DNA of 45,395 nt, taken from assembly GCA_016212795.1 (NCBI GenBank), contig JACRDT010000016.1:1-45395 (forward strand), given 5' to 3'. Positions within the stretch are counted from its first letter, which is position 1. Every line of letters begins with the position of its first letter. The notes beneath the pieces are model-generated. The model ran no database searches. It saw nothing but the letters and a program-made list of their open reading frames with translations, and was not told the DNA's origin. Source of the stretch: Elusimicrobiota bacterium. Its GTDB lineage: Bacteria > Elusimicrobiota > Elusimicrobia > UBA1565 > UBA9628. The position numbers were made by a program, and so were the translations under genes. Of this stretch, positions 1-7,586 are shown piece after piece.

Positions 1-128
1 ACGCGAAAACGCGGATTCCGCGCCGACCCGCAAGGCGCGAGGGCCGCAGCGTGCTGGAGGCACGCGGCGGTCCGAGCAACGCCGCGGTCGGCCGGAAGCT
101 GCGTTTGCAGGCGCAAGGGGGTTTTGAA

Positions 129-764
129 ATGGCTTCTAAGATTAAGTCCACGCAGCCGGGCCGCTTCCACAACGCCGGCCCCGGCAACCTCAGCCCCGAG
201 GCGTTCGCGCGGTGGTATAGGGCGGCTTGCGCCGAGGCCTGGGAGGGCGTGGACCTCAAGACCCTCTCCCGCGTCGCCCGGGAGCTCCTCAAGGTCCGCG
301 ACCAGGGCCGCAAGGTCCTCATCATGGGCAACGGCGGCTCGGCCGCCATCGCCTCGCACTTCGCGGTGGACCTGGCCAAGACCGCCCGGGTCCCGGGCCA
401 GCCTCTCATCCGCAGCGTGGCGCTCACGGACAACGTGGAGTTCCTCACGGCCGTGGCCAACGACCTGTCGTTCGACGAGATCTTCGTGGCCAAGATGGAA
501 GCGCTCCTCGAGCCCGGCGACCTGGCGCTCCTCATCAGCGGGTCGGGCAACTCCAAGAACCTCCTGAAGGCGGCGCGCTACGCCAAGAGCCGCGGCGCCA
601 TGACGGTCGCTTTGCTCGGCTTCGACGGCGGCAAGCTCAAGTCCATGGCGGACCTCTACCTGTTGGTGCCCTCCGACCAGTACGGCGTCATCGAGGAGCT
701 CCACATGGGCATCGGGCACATCCTGGCGTTCTACGTCAGGCAGCTGGGCGCGAAGAAGCCCTGA
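129..764 (+). CDS. SIS-domain sugar-phosphate isomerase, GmhA-like
   Basis: Predicted cytoplasmic SIS-fold isomerase of 211 residues, most like sedoheptulose-7-phosphate isomerase (GmhA), which makes the first intermediate of ADP/GDP-heptose synthesis. The phosphate-binding GNGGSAA motif is near residues 67-73. A second SIS signature, SGSGNSKNL, is near 137, followed by GFDGGKLK, typical of this family. The ATG at 129 is preferred because AAGGGGG lies just upstream; the frame stays open to the window edge, so an earlier start cannot be excluded. The stop overlaps the ATG of the next glycosyltransferase gene by one base (TGATG), so the two are coupled. An HddC-like nucleotidyltransferase at 10741 could act later in the same heptose route. 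The family is clear; the heptose substrate is inferred. Confidence 0.8.
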   Translation: MASKIKSTQPGRFHNAGPGNLSPEAFARWYRAACAEAWEGVDLKTLSRVARELLKVRDQGRKVLIMGNGGSAAIASHFAVDLAKTARVPGQPLIRSVALTDNVEFLTAVANDLSFDEIFVAKMEALLEPGDLALLISGSGNSKNLLKAARYAKSRGAMTVALLGFDGGKLKSMADLYLLVPSDQYGVIEELHMGIGHILAFYVRQLGAKKP

Positions 765-1492
765 TGGTCCTCTCGGTTATTATTCCGGTCCTCAACGAGA
801 AGGCCACGGTGTCGACGCTGCTCGACGCCGTGCTCGCCGTCCAGGTGGAGGGCTTCGAGAAGGAGATCGTCATCGTCGAGGGGGCTTCGAGCGACGGGAC
901 GCGAGAGGTCGTCAGGTCCTACGAGACGCGCCCCGGGGTCAAGGTCGTCTACGAGGACGCCCCCCACGGCAAGGGCGCAGCCGTGCGGACGGGGCTGGCG
1001 CACGTCACCGGGGACGTGGTCCTCATCCAGGACGGGGACCTCGAGTACTCGACCGCGGACTACGCCAAGGTGCTCGCTCCCCTCAAGGAGGGCCGCTGCG
1101 ACGTCGTGTTCGGGTCCAGGGTCCTCACATCGCCCCAGAGCTGGCAGTTCAGGCGCTTCGGCGGGCTCGAGCGCATCTATGGCCTTTTCGTCAACCTGGG
1201 CGGGGTGCTCTTCACCAGCCTCTTCAACGCCCTCTACGGCACCTCCCTGAGCGACGGCGCCACCATGTTCAAAGTCTTCAAGGCCGACCAGCTCAAGTCC
1301 ATCACCCTTAGGAGCGACTGGTTCGACTACGACTGGGAGATCTCGGCCAAGCTGGCCAAGAAGGGCTGCAAGTTCGAGGAGGTGCCGGTCTTCTACAAGG
1401 CGCGCTCGCGCGCCGAGGGCAAGAAGATCCGCTTCTGGCGCGACGGCCGCAAGGTCTTCTGGGCCATCCTGCGCTACCGCTTCTCGGATTGA
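764..1492 (+). CDS. Family 2 glycosyltransferase, dolichol-phosphate-mannose-synthase-like
   Basis: GT-A fold transferase of 242 residues. It opens with SVIIPVLNE, the nucleotide-sugar-binding strand, and continues with EGASSDGT. The metal-binding QDGDLEY motif is near residue 90, and FGSRV follows. The layout matches polyprenyl-phosphate mannosyl/glucosyltransferases that load a sugar onto a lipid carrier at the inner membrane. No C-terminal membrane segments are evident, so it is the short soluble form. Its ATG overlaps the stop of the SIS isomerase gene. A lipid-linked sugar made here could feed the GT-C enzymes at 11488 and 15108; that link is inference. Confidence 0.85.
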   Translation: MVLSVIIPVLNEKATVSTLLDAVLAVQVEGFEKEIVIVEGASSDGTREVVRSYETRPGVKVVYEDAPHGKGAAVRTGLAHVTGDVVLIQDGDLEYSTADYAKVLAPLKEGRCDVVFGSRVLTSPQSWQFRRFGGLERIYGLFVNLGGVLFTSLFNALYGTSLSDGATMFKVFKADQLKSITLRSDWFDYDWEISAKLAKKGCKFEEVPVFYKARSRAEGKKIRFWRDGRKVFWAILRYRFSD

Positions 1493-1494
1493 TG

Positions 1495-1540
1495 TATTTG
1501 CGATATACAAATAACAGGATTATTTGTATAGTATAGTTAC
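1495..1540 (+). promoter_or_regulatory. AT-rich promoter with 11-bp inverted repeat (putative operator)
   Basis: An AT-rich island in a GC-rich region. A perfect inverted repeat spans 1504-1530: arms TATACAAATAA and TTATTTGTATA around a 5-base spacer. The half-site TATTTG/CAAATA occurs three times at exact 13-base steps (1495-1500, 1508-1513 inverted, 1521-1526). A -10-like TATAGT at 1527-1532 lies 8 bases before the ATG at 1541, so the transcript would be leaderless. The repeat overlaps the promoter, as expected of an operator. Confidence 0.55.
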
Positions 1541-2686
1541 ATGATTGACAGGCCCTTCTGGGTCAACCGCATCCGCGAGGCTTGGCGCCAAGCGCCCATC
1601 GTCTGGCTCAGCGGAGTCCGGCGCAGCGGCAAGACCACGCTCGCTCAGCGGTTCTCCGAAGCCCTATACCTGAACTGCGACCTCCCGGCGGTAGAGGACA
1701 TGGTGCGCGATCCCGAGATGTTCTTTCGGAACTGCGAGCGCCCCGTCGTCGTCTTCGACGAGATCCACCAGCTGCGCGATCCCAGCCGCCTCTTGAAAGT
1801 CGGCGCGGACGTGTTCCCCCACATCAAGCTGTTGGCGACGGGTTCGTCCACCCTGGCGGCGGGCAGGAAGTTCCGCGACACGCTCACGGGGAGAAAGCGC
1901 CAGGTGCATCTGCTGCCCGTGCTGTGGGACGAACTGCCGGCTTTCGGCAACGCCGCGCTGCTCAAGCGGCTTTACCACGGAGGGCTCCCGCCGGCTCTCC
2001 TGGCGCCCGCCAAGGCGGCCGACTTCTACCGCGAGTGGGCCGATTCCTTCTTTTCCCGCGACATTCAGAAGCTCTTCGCCGTGCGAGACTCGGCGAAATT
2101 CAACCTGCTCTTCGAATACCTGATGAGGCAGAGCGGCGGCCTCCTGGAGGCGTCGAAGGCGGCATCGGCGCTCGGCATCAGCCGGATCACCGTGGCCAAC
2201 TACCTGGCCGCCCTCGAGATCACCCATGCGGTCAAGTCGGTGCGCCCGTTCTTCTCGGGCGGGCGCAAGGAGATCGTCAAGACGCCGAAATGCTACGCCT
2301 TCGACACCGGGTTCGTCAGCTTCTTCAAGGGGTGGGACCCCTTGAGGCCGGCCGACTGCGGGCAGCTATGGGAGCATCTCGTCCTGGAGTGGCTGGAGGC
2401 CTGCCATCCGGATGGCCGCATCCACTATTGGCGCGACGCGGCGGGGCGCGAACTGGACTTCGTGATGCCGGCCGGGCGCGACCGCGTCGACGTCCTCGAG
2501 TGCAAATGGGATCCCGCCGAGTTCGACCCGGCCGCCCTCAAGGTCTTTCGCTCCTACTACCCGCTCGGAGAGAACTATCTCGTCTGCCCGTCGGCCGCTC
2601 CGGCCCACAAGCGCGGCGTCAAGGGTCTCGTCCTCACCGTCTGCAACCCCTCCGCCCTGGCGGATACCGGAGGCGTGAACCGATGA
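1541..2686 (+). CDS. AAA-type ATPase with C-terminal DUF4143 domain
   Basis: A 381-residue P-loop protein of the AAA_14/DUF4143 family. Walker A is GVRRSGKTT at residues 25-33 and Walker B is VVVFDEIH near 69-76. A GSS motif near residue 105 suits sensor 1. The C-terminal half has the DUF4143 pattern, including a restriction-endonuclease-like stretch near the end (ELDFVMP then VLECKW). Family members are widespread accessory genes, often next to toxin-antitoxin modules, and their biochemical role is poorly defined. The gene has its own palindromic promoter and its stop overlaps the start of the next gene (ATGA), so the two are probably co-transcribed. Confidence 0.85.
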   Translation: MIDRPFWVNRIREAWRQAPIVWLSGVRRSGKTTLAQRFSEALYLNCDLPAVEDMVRDPEMFFRNCERPVVVFDEIHQLRDPSRLLKVGADVFPHIKLLATGSSTLAAGRKFRDTLTGRKRQVHLLPVLWDELPAFGNAALLKRLYHGGLPPALLAPAKAADFYREWADSFFSRDIQKLFAVRDSAKFNLLFEYLMRQSGGLLEASKAASALGISRITVANYLAALEITHAVKSVRPFFSGGRKEIVKTPKCYAFDTGFVSFFKGWDPLRPADCGQLWEHLVLEWLEACHPDGRIHYWRDAAGRELDFVMPAGRDRVDVLECKWDPAEFDPAALKVFRSYYPLGENYLVCPSAAPAHKRGVKGLVLTVCNPSALADTGGVNR

Positions 2687-4047
2687 GATATCTCGTTACA
2701 ATCGGCGTGGCGGGGTCCTTCTGCCTCATGGCGTTGGGAGGCTTCTGGCGGCTGCACGGGCTGTCCCAGCGCGAGCTGGGCGTCCTGACCAGCCAAGTGG
2801 ACGCCATGTCCTCCGGCTGGGAGTCCAAGAAAGTCCCCGCAGGAAACAGGGTCGTCAACTTCGTGATCTCCGACGCCGAATCCGGCCCGGACCCGTTCGT
2901 CCTGCCGGAAGAGCCTGGTCCGTTGGCTCAAGCCATGGCCTGGTTCAAGCGCAGCTTTGTAGGCGGGAGTCCCGCCGCGGCGGAGCCTGCCGCGTTGGCC
3001 AAGTCGTTGGCCGACGCTCCGGGTGCGATCGCCTGGACCCATGAGGGGTTCTCGGTCGCGAGCGAAGAAGCCATGACCCGCGAGATCGCCAAAGCGATCG
3101 TGAAGGCCCACGACGCGGGCGCCGAGATCAACATCGTGGCGCAAGGCGTCTCGGCGAGCCCCGCCTTGAAGGCCCTCAAGAGCCTGGAAGGCGCCGTGCG
3201 CGGCGGCCAGAAGGTGGGGGCCAACAAGGTCGTGCTCGTGGGCATGAACCCGGCCAGGCTCAAGCGGATCGCGCCGGTCTTCTTCATGGACTTCAAGAAG
3301 CCGGGCAACGTGCTGGAGTTGGCGAACATCTGGGTGCCCAGAGAAGACTTCGTCAACAAGACGCCTGTGGTGCAGTTGTTCAGCCGGAGCCAGAACGGCA
3401 CGGAATTTCCCGCGCAGGATCTGTGGCCCATGTTGGCCGGGCAGGAAAGCGCAATCATGAATTTGATCCTCATCGTGAGAGAATTGATCGCCAAGGTCTC
3501 GGCCATGGAGGCCGTGGTCGCTCCGCTGGCTCAGGCCGCGGCCGCGCGGGCTGAAGAGGCGCAGAAGCGCGCCGTGACCATGAAGAGCCATGACGGGCAC
3601 TACTTCCAAAGAGAAGCCGCAACGCCCGCTCCCTCCCCGCCGGCGGCCGCGCCGGCTGCCCCGCCGCAGGATTCGCTGTCCATGATCAAGGGCGGCCAGG
3701 AGTATTCCGAGGCGGCCGCAGAGGCGGCGAAGGCTGCGCAAGCCGCCAAGCCTGCGGCGAACCGGCCGGGCAAACAGGAGGCGTCAGGTGATGGCATCGC
3801 TCGTTGGAAGGAAGGCGAGAAAAAGTGCGCGAGCTGCTGCGCGGATGTGGGCGGGTCATGGAGAAATGCGTCGTATGCGGGGGGGAAGTATGGGACCGTT
3901 GAGGAACGCCAGGACTTTTGGGGTTGCTGCCGGGGAGCGGATTGGCCGTCCAATTATGGTTCTATCCCTTCTTGCGCCGCCGGGGGCAGCGCCTACCCCT
4001 CCGACGGCGGTTGCAGCATGGACAGGTTCCGTTGCGCGCGCCAGTAG
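2683..4047 (+). CDS. Exported cysteine-rich protein, paralogue A, with hydrolase-like core
   Basis: Unrecognised protein of 454 residues. Residues about 1-22 form a hydrophobic export or anchor segment. The middle looks like an alpha/beta Rossmann-type core: a strand reading AWTHEGF, then NIVAQGVSAS, where S157 sits in a nucleophile-elbow-like GVSAS, then VVLVGMNP. An Ala/Pro-rich, partly helical linker follows, and a C-terminal cysteine module begins with CASCCADVG (C382, C385, C386) and continues with a WGCC motif. A close paralogue lies at 8020-9489 with the same architecture and the same numbering of the serine. It overlaps the ATPase gene by four bases. A hydrolase function is inference: the motif is GxSxS rather than GxSxG and no Asp/His partner can be assigned. 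Confidence 0.6.
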   Translation: MRYLVTIGVAGSFCLMALGGFWRLHGLSQRELGVLTSQVDAMSSGWESKKVPAGNRVVNFVISDAESGPDPFVLPEEPGPLAQAMAWFKRSFVGGSPAAAEPAALAKSLADAPGAIAWTHEGFSVASEEAMTREIAKAIVKAHDAGAEINIVAQGVSASPALKALKSLEGAVRGGQKVGANKVVLVGMNPARLKRIAPVFFMDFKKPGNVLELANIWVPREDFVNKTPVVQLFSRSQNGTEFPAQDLWPMLAGQESAIMNLILIVRELIAKVSAMEAVVAPLAQAAAARAEEAQKRAVTMKSHDGHYFQREAATPAPSPPAAAPAAPPQDSLSMIKGGQEYSEAAAEAAKAAQAAKPAANRPGKQEASGDGIARWKEGEKKCASCCADVGGSWRNASYAGGKYGTVEERQDFWGCCRGADWPSNYGSIPSCAAGGSAYPSDGGCSMDRFRCARQ

Positions 4048-4087
4048 CGGCGTTGATGATTTGACGCGTCCCTGATGAAGGTCCCGG

Positions 4088-4127
4088 GTTATCCACCGAA
4101 CTTTCCCGGGAAAGTTCGGTGGATAAC
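4088..4127. repeat. Perfect 40-bp palindrome with DnaA-box-like ends
   Basis: Two 20-base arms with no spacer, centred between 4107 and 4108 on CCCGGG. The ends read TTATCCACC and its complement, which match eight of nine positions of the DnaA-box consensus TTATCCACA. It lies 40 bases after the stop of the cysteine-rich gene. No T-tract follows, so it is not a standard terminator. It could be a hairpin, a protein-binding dyad or an insertion relic. The rest of the gap (4048-4311) shows only the higBA promoter. Confidence 0.7.
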
Positions 4128-4274
4128 TGGCCGTGGCTTCCCGGCGCCTTTGTCGCCTGCCTCCGGACGGCCGGCTAGGTGACGGAGGATGGCCGGTTCA
4201 GGATGGATCAGCGGGCGGCGGCGCAATCGCCCCTGGCCGTCGGGATAGTGGGTATCGCAGCAAAGCAACGGCTA

Positions 4275-4302
4275 TTGACAATTGAACGGAATGTGTTAAA
4301 CT
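4275..4302 (+). promoter_or_regulatory. Promoter of higBA (TTGACA-16-TAAACT)
   Basis: A perfect -35 TTGACA (4275-4280) is followed after 16 bases by TAAACT (4297-4302). The GTG of the toxin gene is nine bases downstream, so the mRNA would start at or next to the start codon. Confidence 0.7.
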
Positions 4303-4311
4303 ATCCATAAG

Positions 4312-4602
4312 GTGATCCGCAGCTTCGGCGGCAAGGGCACGGAGGACCTCTGGAACGGGCTGAGCACCGCCGCGTCCCGGAGGATACCGGGGCCCCTTTG
4401 GCGGGCGGCACAGAGAAAGCTGGACATGATCCATGCGGCGCGTGACGTCAACGACCTGCGCGCCCCCCCGGGGAACCGGGTTGAGAAGCTGAAAGGGCCT
4501 TCCCGGGATCTCCACAGCATCAGGATCAACGACCAGTTCCGGGTGATTTTCCGGTGGATTCGAGACGGGGCCGAAGACGTCGAGGTCGTCGACTATCACT
4601 AG
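4312..4602 (+). CDS. higB: HigB-type RelE-superfamily mRNA interferase toxin
   Basis: A 96-residue toxin of the HigB/RelE superfamily, a ribosome-dependent mRNA endonuclease. The family core is clear: RRIPGPLWRAAQRKLDMI, then LRAPPGNRVEKLKG, SIRINDQFRVIFRW and the terminal VEVVDYH. The length is normal. The first in-frame start is the GTG at 4312, with no Shine-Dalgarno and a strong promoter directly upstream, so leaderless translation is likely. Its partner HigA starts 16 bases after the stop; toxin-first order is the rule for higBA. HigA dimers usually repress this promoter, but no obvious operator palindrome was found here. Confidence 0.9.
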   Translation: MIRSFGGKGTEDLWNGLSTAASRRIPGPLWRAAQRKLDMIHAARDVNDLRAPPGNRVEKLKGPSRDLHSIRINDQFRVIFRWIRDGAEDVEVVDYH

Positions 4603-4618
4603 ATTCGGGAGGCAAACC

Positions 4619-4939
4619 ATGATCCCCAAGAGCAGGAGGCCGACCCACCCCGGCGAGATTCTGTTGAAGGAGTTCCTCGAGCCGATGGGGGTCACGCAGT
4701 CGAAGCTCGCGCAAGCCCTGCATATACCGGTGCAGCGGGTGAACACCCTGGTCAGGGGGAAGAGAGGGGTTTCGGCCGAAACCGCGATCCTCTTGGCGCG
4801 GTACCTGAAGACTTCTCCCGAGTTCTGGATGAACCTCCAGGCCGGTTACGACCTCTACGAGGCGGAGAAGGAATTGTCGGATATCCGACATGCCGGGTTC
4901 CCGCCGGCCTATCCGTCCGGACCGCATCTCCCGGCCTGA
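4619..4939 (+). CDS. higA: HigA-type XRE antitoxin
   Basis: A 106-residue Cro/C1-type helix-turn-helix antitoxin. RPTHPGEILLKEFLEPMG is the hallmark N-terminus of HigA. It is followed by the HTH (QSKLAQALHIPVQRVNTLVRGKR) and the FWMNLQAGYDLYEAE segment. The protein should neutralise HigB by direct binding and autoregulate the operon. A purine-rich GGGAGGCAAACC precedes the ATG. The C-terminus after about residue 90 is short and proline-rich and not part of the conserved domain. Confidence 0.92.
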   Translation: MIPKSRRPTHPGEILLKEFLEPMGVTQSKLAQALHIPVQRVNTLVRGKRGVSAETAILLARYLKTSPEFWMNLQAGYDLYEAEKELSDIRHAGFPPAYPSGPHLPA

Positions 4940-4986
4940 TGCCAACCGGATAAGCTTGCGATGTCTCAATTCAGCTCGACCTGCCC

Positions 4987-6837
4987 ATGATCCGCGTCGC
5001 CCGCGCCGTCCTCGCCGCCGGGGTCCTGGCCGCGTCGCCGCTCCTGGCGGCCTTCGCCGGCCAGGCCGACCCTGTCGCCGAGGGCTATCTGGCCTACAAG
5101 GCGGGCGATTACGCCAAGGCCCGGGCCGCGTTCGAGTCCGCGGCCGGGCAGGGCAACCCCCGGGCCATGAACTACCTGGGCGAGATGTTCGCGGCCGGCA
5201 AGGGAGTCCTCAAGGACCCCGGCAAGGCCCTGGAGTGGTTCCGGGCCGGGGCGCGGAAAGGCGACCCGGACAGCCAGAACAACCTAGGCGAGATGCACGC
5301 CAACGGGTGGGGCACGCCTCAGGATTTCAAGGAGGCGGCCCGGTGGTTCCGAAAAGCCGCCGACAGCGGCAACGCTCAGGGCGACTACAACCTGGGGCGG
5401 TTGTTGGCCATGGGCGCGGGGGTGGATAAGAACCTCGCGGAAGCCGCGGAGCGGTTCAACGCCGCGGTCAAGGCCAAGCCAGGCGATGCCAAGTATCGCG
5501 ATTGGCTCGGCTCGGTCCTCTGCGACCTGGGCAAGCACCAGGAGGCCGAGGACCAGTTCCGCGCCATCGTCACCAACGGCGGCAAGCCGGAGGACGCATG
5601 GAATTACTACTGGGGCGTGTCCCTGATGAAGCTGGAGAAGCTCGACGACGCCGCCGAGGCTTTCCGCAGGGTCGCCGGCGAGCCGTCCGACCACAACCGC
5701 GGTGTCGACCGGCGGACCGAGGCGGCCCAGCAGGCTGAGAGGATCTCCCACTATCAGGCCTCTTATCGAAAGGCCATGTCAGCCCTTGCCGTGAACCGCG
5801 GCCATGAAGCGCGCGAAGGGCTCGCCGAGGCGCTCGGCTTCGTGGAGACCAGGGAGGCCCGGGAGCGCCTCGCCGCCATCGAGGGCATGGCCAAGGAAGG
5901 CAGATTCAAGGGCCTGATCATCGTCGTGCTCGCGGGCTGCCTGATCGTAGCGGTGGCGTCCGGCATCCGCCTCTCGCGCCGGCAGGCCGCTCCTGCGACG
6001 CGGGCCCAGGCGCCGCTTCCCGCCGACCTGGTGGGCACGCGGTTCGCTGGAAGGTACGAGCTCCGGAGCATCATAGGCGAGGGCGGCATGGGCCAGGTCT
6101 ACGAGGCCTTCGACCATGCCGAGAACGGCAAGGTCGCCATCAAGCGGATGCGCTCCGAGCTCAGGTCCATGCCCGACGCCAAGGAGCGGTTCCTCAAAGA
6201 GGCTCGCGCCATATCCAAGCTGCGCCATCCCGGCATCGTGGGGGTCCGGAGAGTGGTGGAGGATGGAGCCGAGACCTTCATCGTCATGGATTTCGTGGAG
6301 GGAGAGCCGCTCGCCACGCTGCTCCATCGGCGCGGGCGCTTGAGCGTGTCCGAATGCAAGCGCCTGCTCGGCCAAGTCTGCGCCGCGGTCGAGTTCGCGC
6401 ACCGCAACAACGTGGTGCACCGCGACTTGAAGCCCTCGAACGTCATGGTGGACACCTCCGGCCGCGCCATGGTCATGGATTTTGGCATCGCGCGAGAGAT
6501 GAAGGACGCCCTCACCCGCATGACCACGACCGAGGTCATCGGCACGCCCGTGTACATGGCGCCCGAGCAGCATCACGGCAAGGTCTGCCGGCAGTCGGAC
6601 GTGTTCGCCCTGGGCGTCAATCTCTACGAGATGGCGGCCGGCCAGCGGCCCTTCGGCGGGCCCGACCCCCTTGCCCAGAAGGAGCGCGGGACTTGCGCCA
6701 AGCCCTCGTCCCTCGTGCCGGGCCTGCCTGCCGAGCTGGACTCCCTTGTGGCTTCCGCCCTGGACCCCGACCCGGCCAAGCGGCCCAAGACCGCCGCCGA
6801 GTTCTCGGACCTGCTCGGCCGGGTCCCGGAGGCGTGA
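4987..6837 (+). CDS. Sel1/TPR-repeat transmembrane Ser/Thr protein kinase
   Basis: A 616-residue protein with domains in unusual order. Residues 1-24 form a signal peptide or anchor. Sel1/TPR-like repeats run from about 30 to 240 (AMNYLGEMFAAGKG and similar units). A transmembrane helix lies at about 308-327. A Hanks-type kinase domain follows: glycine loop GEGGMGQVY at 364, catalytic lysine K386 in VAIK, HRDLKPSN at 478, DFG at 498, and an APEQ motif. All catalytic residues are present. The predicted topology puts the repeats outside and the kinase in the cytoplasm, so the protein may sense envelope ligands; PknB-type kinases have the reverse order. No phosphatase or obvious substrate lies nearby. 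It sits between higBA and the MNT/HEPN pair. Confidence 0.9.
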   Translation: MIRVARAVLAAGVLAASPLLAAFAGQADPVAEGYLAYKAGDYAKARAAFESAAGQGNPRAMNYLGEMFAAGKGVLKDPGKALEWFRAGARKGDPDSQNNLGEMHANGWGTPQDFKEAARWFRKAADSGNAQGDYNLGRLLAMGAGVDKNLAEAAERFNAAVKAKPGDAKYRDWLGSVLCDLGKHQEAEDQFRAIVTNGGKPEDAWNYYWGVSLMKLEKLDDAAEAFRRVAGEPSDHNRGVDRRTEAAQQAERISHYQASYRKAMSALAVNRGHEAREGLAEALGFVETREARERLAAIEGMAKEGRFKGLIIVVLAGCLIVAVASGIRLSRRQAAPATRAQAPLPADLVGTRFAGRYELRSIIGEGGMGQVYEAFDHAENGKVAIKRMRSELRSMPDAKERFLKEARAISKLRHPGIVGVRRVVEDGAETFIVMDFVEGEPLATLLHRRGRLSVSECKRLLGQVCAAVEFAHRNNVVHRDLKPSNVMVDTSGRAMVMDFGIAREMKDALTRMTTTEVIGTPVYMAPEQHHGKVCRQSDVFALGVNLYEMAAGQRPFGGPDPLAQKERGTCAKPSSLVPGLPAELDSLVASALDPDPAKRPKTAAEFSDLLGRVPEA

Positions 6838-6887
6838 GCCGATGGAATGCCTTCCTGTCGCGCCGCTGTTAGCGCGCGTGCGGCGTG

Positions 6888-6922
6888 TTGACGGACGGCG
6901 TCAGGCGATGTATACTATAGTA
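6888..6922 (+). promoter_or_regulatory. Promoter of the HTH-MNT/HEPN operon with overlapping dyad
   Basis: TTGACG (6888-6893), 17 bases, TATACT (6911-6916). The -10 overlaps the perfect palindrome TACTATAGTA (6913-6922), and its half ATAGTA recurs at 6932-6937. The downstream protein carries its own winged-HTH, so autoregulation at this site is plausible. A GC-rich 6-bp inverted repeat (CGCCGC 6861-6866, GCGGCG 6880-6885) just upstream may end the kinase transcript. Confidence 0.65.
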
Positions 6923-6947
6923 GCCAATTGAATAGTAAATAATACAT

Positions 6948-7586
6948 ATGCACGCTGAGCGCTTCCTTGACGGCGTCCTGGGGCAGAGGTCGAAGGTCGC
7001 CGTCCTCAGGCTTCTCGCCCGCGAGCCCGAGCTGACCGGCCGGGAGATAGCCAGGAGGGCGGGCTTGAGCCCCCGGGCCGCCCAGCAGGCATTGCAGTCG
7101 CTCCACGCCAGCGGCGTCTTGAACCGCAAGACGGTCGGAGCGGCCTTCCTGTTCTCGCTGAACGCGGGACGATACGTCGTCAGGAGCATGCTCCGGCCGC
7201 TGTTTGAGCGCGAGAGGGGACTCATGGCGGAGATGCTGGCCAGGTTGGGGAGAGCGCTTCCGCGCGAAGGCGTGATATCCGTGGTCCTTTTCGGCAGCGC
7301 CGCCAGGGGAGAAGGCAGACGCGGAAGCGACGTGGACGTCATGATATGCGTCAAGGATTCCATGGATGTGGACCGGCTTGCCGAGGCGGTCCGGGATAGG
7401 AGCAGGGCGTTCTCCGGGGAGTTCGGGATGCCGGTCTCGCCCTATGTCATCCGGCGCCGGGATCTGGTTTCCCGTTTCGACAAGAAAGACAAGCTGATCA
7501 GGAACATCGTGAGGGAGGGGTGCGTCCTGCGGGGCAAGCCGCTCGGGGAGGTGCTGGCGCTTGAGCCCGAAAAAGACCCGCGTTAG
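6948..7586 (+). CDS. Winged-HTH/minimal nucleotidyltransferase (MNT) antitoxin-like protein
   Basis: A 212-residue two-domain protein. Residues about 8-75 form a winged helix-turn-helix (LTGREIARRAGLSPRAAQQAL). Residues about 105-205 form a polymerase-beta-type nucleotidyltransferase with the signature LFGSAARG and the metal-binding pair D128/D130 in SDVDV. In HEPN/MNT modules the MNT protein adenylylates and silences the HEPN RNase. Here it also carries a DNA-binding domain, which would let the antitoxin regulate its own promoter. The HEPN gene follows with overlap. Both NTase aspartates are intact. Confidence 0.85.
   Translation: MHAERFLDGVLGQRSKVAVLRLLAREPELTGREIARRAGLSPRAAQQALQSLHASGVLNRKTVGAAFLFSLNAGRYVVRSMLRPLFERERGLMAEMLARLGRALPREGVISVVLFGSAARGEGRRGSDVDVMICVKDSMDVDRLAEAVRDRSRAFSGEFGMPVSPYVIRRRDLVSRFDKKDKLIRNIVREGCVLRGKPLGEVLALEPEKDPR

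Noticed and set aside
1..128. Coding frame extending upstream of the isomerase start
   Set aside because: The frame is open from the left edge, but residues before 129 are Arg/Gly-rich and unlike SIS proteins, and a good Shine-Dalgarno precedes the ATG at 129.
4088..4127. Rho-independent terminator or replication origin
   Set aside because: No T-tract on either side for a terminator. The two DnaA-like boxes are not backed by further boxes, an AT-rich unwinding element or dnaA/parAB genes.
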